From the NCBI RefSeq assembly GCF_900206265.1, contig NZ_LT907782.1:1488001-1552000 (forward strand): 64,000 bases of DNA. The letters run 5' to 3'. The translations under genes and the position numbers were made by a program. The notes beneath the pieces were generated by a model. The model saw only the letters and a program-made list of their open reading frames with translations, did no database searches and had not been told where the DNA came from. The DNA is from Nitrosomonas ureae (GTDB lineage Bacteria > Pseudomonadota > Gammaproteobacteria > Burkholderiales > Nitrosomonadaceae). Every line of letters starts with the position of its first letter. Positions within the stretch are counted from its first letter, which is position 1. This document shows, one piece after another, positions 43,053-51,708 of this stretch.

Positions 43053-44226
43053 GTTTGTACCAGTTTAGGGCTATTGCAGTAATGATCAACAACAGAATCG
43101 GTGTTCTGCTGAAAATAATAAAAGTATCTGTAAGCCCGGATAGAAAGATAAAACTTATTAAACCCAGGCCTAGTAAATTCAGATTATTTCTATGGAATGC
43201 CTGATACCAGCTCCATAATAAAAACCCCAAGACCAGTATTCCGGGAACACCGATATGCATGCCAATTTCGATCCAATCATTATGGTAATGCGCAGTTTCC
43301 TGGAATTCCGGCAAATCCTTGTATAAGCCATCCTTGTAAGTCGTAATAGTTTTCTCGAAATATTTCTCGGGCATACCTGTACCGAAACCTGATAAGGGGC
43401 GCTCCGCGATTCCGTGCAGGCCCACATCCCACATTGCAAGCCGATACCCTAAACTAGAGCTGTAATTACCCTGCTGTAGTAACTCGATGTCGCTTTTTAT
43501 CTGAATCAGTCTCGCCTGGAATACAGGACTACTATAAGCAAAAGCAACTGCGACTACCAACACGGAAATCAGAATCATAAGAAATTTTCTCATTTCTATT
43601 TGATAACGCAAAAAAGCGATCAGCAATATGCTTATTAGGGTCACCAGTAGAAAAATTCTTCCATTCTGATGAAATTGAATGAAAAGTAAAACTAAAGTAG
43701 CAATCACAAGCAATATTTGCAATCTGACTGATGGATTCATGCAGGCCATTCCGCTCGTTACAATTGCACCGATTCCCAGCATTGCCGAAAAACTCAGATA
43801 AGACATTCCCAATAACGGAATTCCCTGGGCATCGATGGTGAACCACTGATAAACACCTACCGCCAAAACGCATAAATAGCTAACAATCAAACCACCCAGC
43901 ACCCATGGCAAACGCTCTTCATCTATCAGTGCGTAAAAAGGAATAAAAACCAGAAGCGAAAAATATTTCACCCATTTCATCCGTCCATCTTGCGGCCACT
44001 CACCCCATAACAATCCTAGCAACAATAATGCGCACAAAAGGAGGATTGCTTGCGTCAGCGGTATTGTGATTACTTGCCTCAGGCGATATATACCACCGTC
44101 CATAAGCCATGCAACTGTCAGCAGCGGGAAAGAAATAAACATTAACTCGCCGCGCCAGAATCCTGCGCAAAAAAAGACTAATGCAAAGCGAATAAACCAT
44201 TCCCGTCTTATATTATTCGTTTGCAT
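43036..44226 (-). CDS. O-antigen ligase-like polytopic membrane protein (Wzy_C/WaaL type)
   Basis: The 396-residue protein has about ten hydrophobic segments and one large periplasmic loop with GLHGIAERPLSGFGTGMPEKY and ETAHYHNDWIEIGMHIGVPG. The HNDW-type motif in this loop is a hallmark of the O-antigen ligase/polymerase superfamily. It either joins O-antigen to lipid A-core (WaaL) or polymerises repeat units (Wzy); sequence alone does not decide. It lies within the glycosyltransferase run. Confidence 0.87.
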   Translation of the reverse strand: MQTNNIRREWFIRFALVFFCAGFWRGELMFISFPLLTVAWLMDGGIYRLRQVITIPLTQAILLLCALLLLGLLWGEWPQDGRMKWVKYFSLLVFIPFYALIDEERLPWVLGGLIVSYLCVLAVGVYQWFTIDAQGIPLLGMSYLSFSAMLGIGAIVTSGMACMNPSVRLQILLVIATLVLLFIQFHQNGRIFLLVTLISILLIAFLRYQIEMRKFLMILISVLVVAVAFAYSSPVFQARLIQIKSDIELLQQGNYSSSLGYRLAMWDVGLHGIAERPLSGFGTGMPEKYFEKTITTYKDGLYKDLPEFQETAHYHNDWIEIGMHIGVPGILVLGFLLWSWYQAFHRNNLNLLGLGLISFIFLSGLTDTFIIFSRTPILLLIITAIALNWYKREQQN

Positions 44227-44246
44227 AAAACCGATAGGTTAAAATT

Positions 44247-45275
44247 TCAGAATGATGCCGCGTCCCATTCGCGCACTTCCAAGCGACGCAATAGAACAAC
44301 CAACTTCAATAAAATTCGTGTCCGGAGAGGAACTTCTGGCAACAACCACACCGCAGTGATACGCTTGTCCTCTCGCGACCAGCCACGTAATATCAATTTC
44401 ACAAGCACACCCAGACTAATCACACTGTTGCACATTTGCAAGCAGGAAAGCACTGGCAATCGCTCTGGCGTTAGCCAGTGGAGCCGCCCACCTTGCCGCA
44501 TCACCTGCTCCAGCAAATCCAACACCGTCAAAGGCAAATCGGCTAAAGTGCAAGCACCCGAAACAACCAGCACATTTTGCTGCGCCAGGGGATAACGCGA
44601 GAAATACAGCGCACGATTACGCCGCACCAATTCCTGATAGGCTTTTCCACGCCCAAATGACATACCGGTTTCATGGCGAACAACCGCATCCGGATGCACG
44701 CCCATGCGCCACCCATGTTTAACCAATCGGCGTCCCAGATCAGTATCTTCATAATAGCCTCGGCCAAATTGCAAATCAAATCCACCCAGCTCTTGAAAAA
44801 CAACGCGACGAATCAAAAAAGCATAGCCCCTGAAGCGATACGTAGTGATATAACCACCCGGTTGACGCAAGTAAGATGCGGCTTTTTCGCTTGAAATATC
44901 CCCCTCAGTTGGGCTAATAACCGCCAACTTGGAGTCGACAGCAATCGCTGCACAAAGCGGAAGCAAGAAATTTCCCAAAACTTCGATATCAGAATTGAGT
45001 ATCAATACCCAATCAGCATTGGAACGCGCCACGGCATCATTAACCGACTTTCCATATCCCTGATTATCCAGCGCATGAAAAACTTTGACTTGGGGATACG
45101 ACAAATCATCCAGCATCGCCCGGGTTTGCAAACCGGAAGCGTCGTCCTGAATATAAATCGTTCGAATGAATGAACTCAGATGCGCTACCACAGAATCAAT
45201 ACATCGTTTGCTAAATTCCGGCGCGTTATATACAGGAATTACTACATCAATCGTAAGAGCCGTGAGCGTACTCAT
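44247..45275 (-). CDS. Family 2 glycosyltransferase
   Basis: The GT-A fold begins with VVIPVYNAPEFSKRCIDSVV. The metal-binding segment LILNSDIEVLGNFLLP is near 97, and GGFDLQFGRGYYEDTDLGRRL near 180 is the acceptor/ED motif of rhamnosyl- and galactosyltransferase-like GT2 enzymes. The length is 342 residues. The C-terminal 90 residues contain a hydrophobic stretch. The donor sugar is unknown; dTDP-rhamnose is possible, because rfbB and rfbD are in the same genome. Confidence 0.9.
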   Translation of the reverse strand: MSTLTALTIDVVIPVYNAPEFSKRCIDSVVAHLSSFIRTIYIQDDASGLQTRAMLDDLSYPQVKVFHALDNQGYGKSVNDAVARSNADWVLILNSDIEVLGNFLLPLCAAIAVDSKLAVISPTEGDISSEKAASYLRQPGGYITTYRFRGYAFLIRRVVFQELGGFDLQFGRGYYEDTDLGRRLVKHGWRMGVHPDAVVRHETGMSFGRGKAYQELVRRNRALYFSRYPLAQQNVLVVSGACTLADLPLTVLDLLEQVMRQGGRLHWLTPERLPVLSCLQMCNSVISLGVLVKLILRGWSREDKRITAVWLLPEVPLRTRILLKLVVLLRRLEVREWDAASF

Positions 45276-45293
45276 TAGTCAAAAGACGATCGA

Positions 45294-46058
45294 TCAAACC
45301 CTGCCAAAAATCAGATAAGTTTCACCCCAGTTTCGGGATGGCCTGCGAATCACTTCGAGACCTGCCTGTTGCATAATCGCAGTGGCTTTGTCCTGTTCGG
45401 CATTGGTGCCCAATTCAATAATCACGGATTTCAGCGCGGCGTTTCTCAGAACAGCGGATGCACCTTCCAGAATGGAAATTTCTATTCCATCCACATCGAT
45501 TTTCATATAATTGGGATATGGAAATCCCCATTGCCCGCATAGATCATCCAAGGTCACTCCAAACATTCCTTGGGTGTGAGTTGCCGACATTTTCATGTTT
45601 TCCAGATCTTCATGTCCGAATTGAGACCGATTCCCTCCCGGAATGAATTTAGGAATATGCAACTTGGAAAACTCACTGCGACCCGATACCGCGACACAAT
45701 AGGATAAAATACGATTCCCTAAATTATTCAGGTAAATATTCTTGTTGAGTGCATAGTAGTTATTGCTTTGCGGTTCAAAAGAAAATACTTGCACGGCAGG
45801 CCCGTATTTTTTTGCCGGATAAAGTGAATATTGACCAATATTAGCGCCAATGTCGAAATAGCACGAACCCGATTCGAAGCTATCCAACCAATCTAGTGTA
45901 TCGGGTTCTTTATTCGAATACGTTTTAGCTCGGTTAAGTGTGCGCAAGTGATCAACCGAAATTAAAATCCGCTGATCCCTCACACGCACATCGGTATAGC
46001 CTCCCTTCAGTTTATAGGCTGCCACGATCAATTCGTTGAATATATCCTTAGCCCGCAT
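45294..46058 (-). CDS. FkbM family methyltransferase
   Basis: CYFDIGANIGQYSLYPAKK near residue 77 is the SAM loop, VFSFEPQSNNYYALNKNI the second motif, and MKIDVDGIEISILEGASAVL near 190 the FkbM signature. The length is 254 residues. FkbM enzymes O-methylate sugars or antibiotics, so in this locus a glycan substrate is expected, as inference. It lies 18 bases upstream of the GT2 gene in the same direction. Confidence 0.9.
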   Translation of the reverse strand: MRAKDIFNELIVAAYKLKGGYTDVRVRDQRILISVDHLRTLNRAKTYSNKEPDTLDWLDSFESGSCYFDIGANIGQYSLYPAKKYGPAVQVFSFEPQSNNYYALNKNIYLNNLGNRILSYCVAVSGRSEFSKLHIPKFIPGGNRSQFGHEDLENMKMSATHTQGMFGVTLDDLCGQWGFPYPNYMKIDVDGIEISILEGASAVLRNAALKSVIIELGTNAEQDKATAIMQQAGLEVIRRPSRNWGETYLIFGRV

Positions 46059-46123
46059 CTTATCCCCTCATGGATTAATCAATCATGATCCTTGCATGAC
46101 AGGCAGCCTCCCGGTACTTTGGT

Positions 46124-47404
46124 TCAGCTCGCCAATTGCTCAAGCAATGACACATAACGAGGTAGCACATTGGCATCCGGATAATCCAACATTTCTTTCA
46201 AGAAGCGCTGTCGATGTTCTTCTACATAGAAAGAATCAAATCCGTTAGCAAGAAAATAATCAATTTTTTCGTATACATCGTCGCGGCATTTCAACTCCGT
46301 TTCCGGCATGTAATAAGCCACAGCAGAACGGGCAGCAATTAAATAATCAGCCGCCAGAACCGGTTTCTTCGTCCTAACCGCTTCAAATACCACGGAAGTG
46401 GCCAGATCAATAATGACATCAGCCCAGTTCATCAAATGCACCGAATGCGCATCATCACCGGCAACCCTGACATTCGGCAATTTCTTGATTGAACTGTCTT
46501 TGGTCAATGATTGCTTCCACCCGCTGCGCGTATGTGGTTTGATGATCAACTCGACATCAGGAAATCCAGCCAGCATATGCACCACTTCCCCCACTTCTTC
46601 CCAGAACGTCGTAAAGTTGGCTTTGCGCAGGAACATAACTATCTTGAGCTTACTATCAGATCGAATCAGTGGCGAAGGTGGCATCAATCCGGACAATACT
46701 TTGAGCCATGCCTCGCAATATCGGGGGGAACCCAACACAGCAAGCTGGCTTTCTGTCATAAACGGACGAAAACGTACAGCACACAGTTCATTGGGCACCA
46801 CCACCTTGTCGAATATCGTAGCCGCCGAGAATGTCGCATCCGGTTCAACCCTGCGCTCGCCACGACGAATCAATTGACTGGCATGCGGACTATCGCCATG
46901 CGGCAACGACACCGTTCCCAATCCGCGTTCCTTTGCCATGGCGATTACAACTTCGACCCATTCCACGCAAATTACCGAGTTACGTTCGACCCAATCAAAA
47001 GCGACCACGCCTTTGCCTGTGTCACCAAAGCAGCGATCGAGCAGAAATCCCGCAGTATGCCGCCATAAGGGATCACGTTTTTTTTCGTCGATCCGCTCCG
47101 CTAATTTTTCTGCCAACCGGCCAATCACACTGATACGCCGAACATTGCGGGTCAGCATCAACATCTGCAGCCGCCATTTCCAGTAATCCACCCACGAAAA
47201 CAACTCGTTCATATGCGCCACGCGCACACCTTGCAATTGGCTCAAATATTTGACGCGAAAATCACACCGGAATTGTGTTGATCCAATCAATACCACATCA
47301 CACTGATGCCCTGATTCAATCCATTGATACACCACCGGGGTAACATGATCGATATCGTTATAGTGTCGAAGAAAAAAAAGCGCTTTCATAACCGTGATAA
47401 ACAA
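46124..47404 (-). CDS. GT-B-like glycan transferase of uncertain specificity
   Basis: I do not recognise a named family with certainty. The N-terminal domain opens with ALFFLRHYNDIDHVTPVVYQW, like a GT-B fold. The C-terminal half has VELIIKPHTRSGWKQSL and VRVAGDDAHSVHLMNWADVII, followed by DLATSVVFEAVRTKKPVLAA. The latter pattern resembles CDP-glycerol glycerophosphotransferases and capsule/Kdo transferases. The length is 426 residues. An in-frame ATG five codons in (MKALFF) is an equally good start. It lies next to the divergent operon predicted to make a CMP-ulosonic acid, so it could be the matching transferase, which is inference. Confidence 0.65.
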   Translation of the reverse strand: MFITVMKALFFLRHYNDIDHVTPVVYQWIESGHQCDVVLIGSTQFRCDFRVKYLSQLQGVRVAHMNELFSWVDYWKWRLQMLMLTRNVRRISVIGRLAEKLAERIDEKKRDPLWRHTAGFLLDRCFGDTGKGVVAFDWVERNSVICVEWVEVVIAMAKERGLGTVSLPHGDSPHASQLIRRGERRVEPDATFSAATIFDKVVVPNELCAVRFRPFMTESQLAVLGSPRYCEAWLKVLSGLMPPSPLIRSDSKLKIVMFLRKANFTTFWEEVGEVVHMLAGFPDVELIIKPHTRSGWKQSLTKDSSIKKLPNVRVAGDDAHSVHLMNWADVIIDLATSVVFEAVRTKKPVLAADYLIAARSAVAYYMPETELKCRDDVYEKIDYFLANGFDSFYVEEHRQRFLKEMLDYPDANVLPRYVSLLEQLAS

Positions 47405-47653
47405 ATACTCAGAACAAGGTGCATCTTGGGCATTTTTCCTGTTTAAACAGATGATTCTATAAAGCGCGCCATTTTACTCTCGCAACTACCCAATTACCAG
47501 TAACATGTCCGCACCTGTGAAAAAACCACAACAGGTGAAAAAGTATTTAAATTTTCCAATAACTATTATTGTCCAACTAATAAAAAAAACCGGATAATCA
47601 GCACATCATTCTTGACCATACATCTCTAACTCCAACCGATCACACACTATCTC
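47405..47653. other. Divergent promoter region between the two glycan operons
   Basis: This 249-base, AT-rich gap separates the minus-strand glycosyltransferase run from the plus-strand cytidylyltransferase operon and must contain promoters for both. A hairpin-like stretch (ctgtgaaaaaaccacaacaggtg) lies near 47512-47535. I cannot assign promoter elements with confidence. Confidence 0.45.
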
Positions 47654-48406
47654 ATGAAAACAATTGCCGTCATTCCCGCCCGCATGGGCTCATCACGTTT
47701 TCCGGGAAAACCCATCGCGCAAATCCTGGGTCGCTCGATGATAGAGCACATTTACAAACGCGTAGCCATGAGTAAATCACTCGACGCTACCTATATCGCA
47801 ACCTGTGACGAAGAAATCCGCCAGATTGCTGAAAGCTTTGGCGCCCCAGTCATCATGACTGCGGACACACACGAACGCGCCAGTGATCGGATTGCCGAAG
47901 CGGTCACCCATCTCCCTGATGCAGAATTGATCGTAATGGTTCAAGGCGACGAACCGATGACACATCCCAATATGATCGACACTGCTGTTGCACCATTTAG
48001 AAATGATCCGGAGCTAGGCTGCGTGAACCTGGTACGTAAAATCGATCACGAAGCTGACTATCACGATTTCAACACCATCAAGGTCGTCATGAATCAACAC
48101 AACAATGCACTCTACATGTCACGCCGTCCGATTCCATCACTGGCAAAAACCGGTTTTGTCGATACCGCTGCGTACAAGCAAGTGTGCATCATTCCTTTCC
48201 GCCGCGAAACGCTGTTTCAATACACCCGCCTGCTGCCGACGCCACTGGAACAACTGGAATCGATCGATATGCTGCGCCTGCTCGAACACGGTCTGCAGGT
48301 TAAAATGGTACCGACCGAATTTAACACACAAGCTGTCGATACCACGGCTGATCTGCTGCGCGTCGAGAAGCTAATGGCCGCAGATCCATTGCTCGCCCGC
48401 TACTAG
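47654..48406 (+). CDS. KdsB-like cytidylyltransferase (CMP-ulosonate synthetase family)
   Basis: The 250-residue protein has the KdsB N-terminus MKTIAVIPARMGSSRFPGKP, with the CTP-binding loop at residues 7-19, and MVQGDEPM near 98 for metal/CTP. It differs from housekeeping KdsB at the sugar pocket: HERASDRIAEAV replaces the usual SGTDR/ER...EV motif. That and its place in a dedicated operon suggest another 3-deoxy-ulosonic acid as substrate. A second, canonical kdsB for lipid A-core Kdo would be expected elsewhere. It could still be the only kdsB. Confidence 0.82.
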   Translation: MKTIAVIPARMGSSRFPGKPIAQILGRSMIEHIYKRVAMSKSLDATYIATCDEEIRQIAESFGAPVIMTADTHERASDRIAEAVTHLPDAELIVMVQGDEPMTHPNMIDTAVAPFRNDPELGCVNLVRKIDHEADYHDFNTIKVVMNQHNNALYMSRRPIPSLAKTGFVDTAAYKQVCIIPFRRETLFQYTRLLPTPLEQLESIDMLRLLEHGLQVKMVPTEFNTQAVDTTADLLRVEKLMAADPLLARY

Positions 48407-48414
48407 GAATTACC

Positions 48415-49185
48415 ATGTCATTAAAAGCAAAATTGAACCGCTCCGAATTGACCATCGGCTCCTGGGTCACACTGGGACACCCGTCAATTGCGGAAATCAT
48501 GGCAGCCGCCGGTTTTGACTGGTTAGTGCTGGATATGGAGCACAGCGTGCTGGAACTCAGCGAAGTGCAATCGATCATCCAGGTACTGGACGGCAAACAC
48601 TGTCCCGCCATCGTGCGCTTGACTTCCAATCACCCCGATCAGATCAAGCGAGTCATGGATGCTGGCGCCACCGGCATCATGGTGCCGATGATCAAGTGCG
48701 CCGCGGATGCCAAAGCTGCTGTGGATGGCGTGTATTATCCGCCGCGCGGTCAACGCGGTGTCGGACTGGCGCGCGCGCAGGGTTACGGCAGCAGCTTTCA
48801 GGCTTATCGCCAATGGTTGGAAGAAAATGCGGTAATTGTCGTGATGATTGAACATGTCGATGCGGTCAGAGAGATTGACAGCATTCTTGAGGTTCCCGGT
48901 ATCGACGCATATATCATTGGCCCCTACGATTTATCCGGCTCCATGGGGCGCCCCGGCGATCTCGATCATCCCGATGTGCAGGCAGCTATCGCACAAGTGC
49001 TTGAAGCAGGCCGCCGTGCCGGCAAACCTGGCGGCATTCATGTTATCGAACCTGATTTACAGGCGCTGCAGCAACGCATTCAAACGGGTTTTAATTTTCT
49101 TGGGTATGGATTGGATATCCGTATTCTGGATTCGATTTGCCGCACTCATCTGAAAAGCATTCGCGAGACACTTAAAATATCATGA
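48415..49185 (+). CDS. HpcH/HpaI family class II aldolase
   Basis: This family cleaves or forms 2-keto-3-deoxy acids from pyruvate and an aldehyde using a divalent metal. WLVLDMEHSVLE near residue 38 carries the His base, RLTSNHP the pyruvate-binding Arg, MIEHVDAV near 145 the metal Glu, and IIGPYDLSGSMG near 171 the metal Asp. The length is 256 residues. It starts 8 bases after the cytidylyltransferase gene. In this setting synthesis of a 3-deoxy-ulosonic acid is more likely than sugar-acid breakdown, which is inference. Confidence 0.88.
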   Translation: MSLKAKLNRSELTIGSWVTLGHPSIAEIMAAAGFDWLVLDMEHSVLELSEVQSIIQVLDGKHCPAIVRLTSNHPDQIKRVMDAGATGIMVPMIKCAADAKAAVDGVYYPPRGQRGVGLARAQGYGSSFQAYRQWLEENAVIVVMIEHVDAVREIDSILEVPGIDAYIIGPYDLSGSMGRPGDLDHPDVQAAIAQVLEAGRRAGKPGGIHVIEPDLQALQQRIQTGFNFLGYGLDIRILDSICRTHLKSIRETLKIS

Positions 49186-50114
49186 ATACATTGATTATTT
49201 CCACATCGTCGTTTGATATCGATAATAATCCACCACTACAGCAATTGCTGCAAAAAGGCATGCGCATCATCACCAATCCACATCGCCGTAAACTGACCGA
49301 GGATGAAATCATCGAATTACTGAAAGCGGGCTCGGTTGGCATGATCGCAGGTATAGAACCCCTGACCGAACGAGTGTTTCAAACCGCTCCCAACTTGAAA
49401 GTCATTTCACGCTGCGGCAGCGGTTTGGATAGTGTCGATCTGTCCGCAGCCGGAAATCGCGGCATTGCTGTCATGAATACACCAGAAGCGCCTGCGCAAG
49501 CAGTAGCGGAATTGACGCTGGGATTCATTTTAAGTCTCCTGCGGCAAATCGGCGCAATTGATCAGGCGGTGCGCAAAGGTGAGTGGCCGCGCACGCAGGG
49601 CCGCCTGCTGGCGGCGCAAACCGTCGGCATCATCGGCCTGGGGCATATTGGCCGTCGGGTTGCGCGCTTATGTCAGGCATTTGAAGCCACAGTGATCGCA
49701 CATGATCCACATGCCACCCAAGTGCCGGAAGGCGTCACGTTGCTACCGCTGGAGCAGTTGCTGGCAAGCGCTGACATCATCACCTTGCACCTGCCCTACT
49801 CACCCGTTACACATCATCTGCTGAATGCGCGGGCGTTTGCAGTGATGAAGCCGCAAGCCATTGTCATCAATGCAGCACGCGGCGGGCTGGTCGACGAAAA
49901 CGCGTTGGCGGATGCACTCAAATCAGACAAAATCAGTGCAGCCGCGCTGGATGTTTTTGAGCATGAGCCTTATCAAGGCACCTTGCTTGAATTGAATAAC
50001 GTCATAGTGACATCGCATATCGGATCCCTGGCTCGGGAGTCGCGCCAGCGCATGGAGATCGAAGCGGCAGAGAATCTACTGCAAGGTTTGATCAGAGCAG
50101 GTGTAATCCAATGA
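49182..50114 (+). CDS. D-isomer specific 2-hydroxyacid dehydrogenase (PGDH-like)
   Basis: The NAD-binding domain has VGIIGLGHIGRRVARL near residue 148. The catalytic Arg is in INAARGGLVDENAL near 230, the Glu in FEHEPY, and the His in SHIGSLARESR near 283. The length is 310 residues, short, without an ACT domain, so probably not the main serine-pathway SerA. The start overlaps the aldolase stop by four bases. It may oxidise or reduce an alpha-hydroxy/keto sugar acid feeding the pathway. The substrate is unknown. Confidence 0.88.
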   Translation: MNTLIISTSSFDIDNNPPLQQLLQKGMRIITNPHRRKLTEDEIIELLKAGSVGMIAGIEPLTERVFQTAPNLKVISRCGSGLDSVDLSAAGNRGIAVMNTPEAPAQAVAELTLGFILSLLRQIGAIDQAVRKGEWPRTQGRLLAAQTVGIIGLGHIGRRVARLCQAFEATVIAHDPHATQVPEGVTLLPLEQLLASADIITLHLPYSPVTHHLLNARAFAVMKPQAIVINAARGGLVDENALADALKSDKISAAALDVFEHEPYQGTLLELNNVIVTSHIGSLARESRQRMEIEAAENLLQGLIRAGVIQ

Positions 50115-51049
50115 CAGCGATATCGAATGAAAAAGTAATCGTGTTCGGCGCCAGTGGTTTTTTAGGCAGTCACGTCGCCGACGCATTATCTGCTGCAGGC
50201 TATCAAGTGCGACTATTCGATCGTAACCCTTCGCCGTTTCTTAAAAGCAATCAGGAAATGATTGTGGGCGATATCATGAATCTCGAACAAGTGATCGAAG
50301 CCGCCCGGGAAGCATCGATCGTATATAACTTCGCCGCAATCGCCGACATCGATGAAGCGCACAACAAACCTATTCCCACCGCAACCATTAATGTGCTGGG
50401 CAATATGCACGCGCTCGAAGCCGCGCGCATCGCCGGTGCGCGCCGTTTTATATTCGCCAGCAGCGTCTATGTTTATTCCGAATCCGGCTCTTTTTATCGC
50501 GCCAGCAAACAAGCCGCAGAACGCTTCACCGAAACCTATCACGAGCGTTATGGCCTGGATTACAACATCCTGCGTTATGGCTCGCTGTATGGACGTCGCG
50601 CCGACAAACGCAACGGCATCTACCGCATGCTGCAGGAAGCCGTCGAACAACACTCGATCACCTACAAAGGCAGCGGCGAAGCCATGCGTGAGTACATTCA
50701 TGTCGAAGATGCCGCACGCATGAGTGTGCAAGTACTGGCACCGGAATACGCCAACCGGCACCTGATCCTGACCGGGCAGGAGAAATTGCGCATCCGGGAT
50801 GTGATGACAATGATTACGGAAATGTTGCCATGGCCGGTGGAATTACATTTCGATGAGGCCAACACCGTACATCACTATAAAATCACGCCCTATGCTTTCC
50901 AGCCGAGAATTGGCCGCAAACTGGTTTTGAATGAACATGTCGATCTGGGGCAAGGCATGCTCGACTGCTTGCGCGAAATTCACCAGGATTTGCATCATAA
51001 CGGCGAAAACGACGACGCCACACCATCCACGTCAGATAACCGCGCATAG
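50111..51049 (+). CDS. NAD-dependent epimerase/dehydratase (extended SDR)
   Basis: VFGASGFLGSHVADAL near residue 11 binds NAD(P). The active site is SVYVYSESGSFYRASKQAAERF near 115-137, with Tyr and Lys spaced YxxxK. The length is 312 residues. It overlaps the dehydrogenase stop by four bases. Such enzymes epimerise or dehydrate nucleotide sugars, so it might act on the aldose precursor or on the nucleotide-activated product. The C-terminal 15 residues are polar and acidic. Confidence 0.88.
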   Translation: MTAISNEKVIVFGASGFLGSHVADALSAAGYQVRLFDRNPSPFLKSNQEMIVGDIMNLEQVIEAAREASIVYNFAAIADIDEAHNKPIPTATINVLGNMHALEAARIAGARRFIFASSVYVYSESGSFYRASKQAAERFTETYHERYGLDYNILRYGSLYGRRADKRNGIYRMLQEAVEQHSITYKGSGEAMREYIHVEDAARMSVQVLAPEYANRHLILTGQEKLRIRDVMTMITEMLPWPVELHFDEANTVHHYKITPYAFQPRIGRKLVLNEHVDLGQGMLDCLREIHQDLHHNGENDDATPSTSDNRA

Positions 51050-51051
51050 CC

Positions 51052-51708
51052 ATGAAAAATTTTGACTGGCAAGCTATCATTTTCGATTTCGACGGTGTCG
51101 TGGTGGAATCCGGAAAAATCAAAACACAGGCATTTGCAGACCTGTACCGCCCGTATGGCGATGACATCGTCGCAAAAGTGGTGCAATTCCACAACCAGAA
51201 CGGCGGTATGTCACGCTACCACAAATTCCGTCATTTCCAGCAACACTATCTCCATAAGGCGCCATTGACCAAAGCGGAAGAGAAACAACTGGATATCCGT
51301 TTCTCCGAACTGGTGGTCGAAGCCGTCATCACCGCCGATCCGGTGCCCGGTGCGCTTGAGCTGATTCGCCAGCAAGCCGAGAAAATCCCCTTGTTTGTCG
51401 CCTCCGGAACGCCGGATTCGGAACTCAAAATCATCGTCGAACGCCGCGGTCTCGCGCCCTATTTCAAAGCAGTACATGGCGCCCCGGCACTGAAAAAAAC
51501 CATCATCGCAGAATTTTTATCCACCTATAGGCTCAACCCATCGTCCGTACTGATGATCGGCGACGCAATCGCGGATTGGGAAGGCGCACAAGCCAACAAT
51601 ACCGCGTTCCTGGGCCGCGTCTTTCCCGGGGACCCCAATCCTTTCCCCGCACATATCGAAATCGTACCCGATTTACGCGGATTAGCCGATTTAAGCAACT
51701 CACCGTGA
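51052..51708 (+). CDS. HAD-superfamily phosphatase (subfamily IA)
   Basis: The phosphatase has IIFDFDGVVVES (nucleophile Asp near 12), SGTP near 120 as motif II, a Lys in APALKKTIIAEFL, and MIGDAIADWEGAQAN near 172 as motif IV. A helical cap lies between motifs I and II. The length is 218 residues. It is not of the KdsC type. In this operon it would remove phosphate from an ulosonate phosphate before CMP activation, as inference. Confidence 0.88.
   Translation: MKNFDWQAIIFDFDGVVVESGKIKTQAFADLYRPYGDDIVAKVVQFHNQNGGMSRYHKFRHFQQHYLHKAPLTKAEEKQLDIRFSELVVEAVITADPVPGALELIRQQAEKIPLFVASGTPDSELKIIVERRGLAPYFKAVHGAPALKKTIIAEFLSTYRLNPSSVLMIGDAIADWEGAQANNTAFLGRVFPGDPNPFPAHIEIVPDLRGLADLSNSP

Noticed and set aside
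46511..47068. A 185-codon plus-strand frame opposite the GT-B-like gene
   Set aside because: No family signature and no ribosome binding site; composition matches an antisense shadow.
50213..50761. A 182-codon minus-strand frame inside the epimerase gene
   Set aside because: It is a long antisense shadow caused by high GC; the epimerase motifs define the plus strand as coding.
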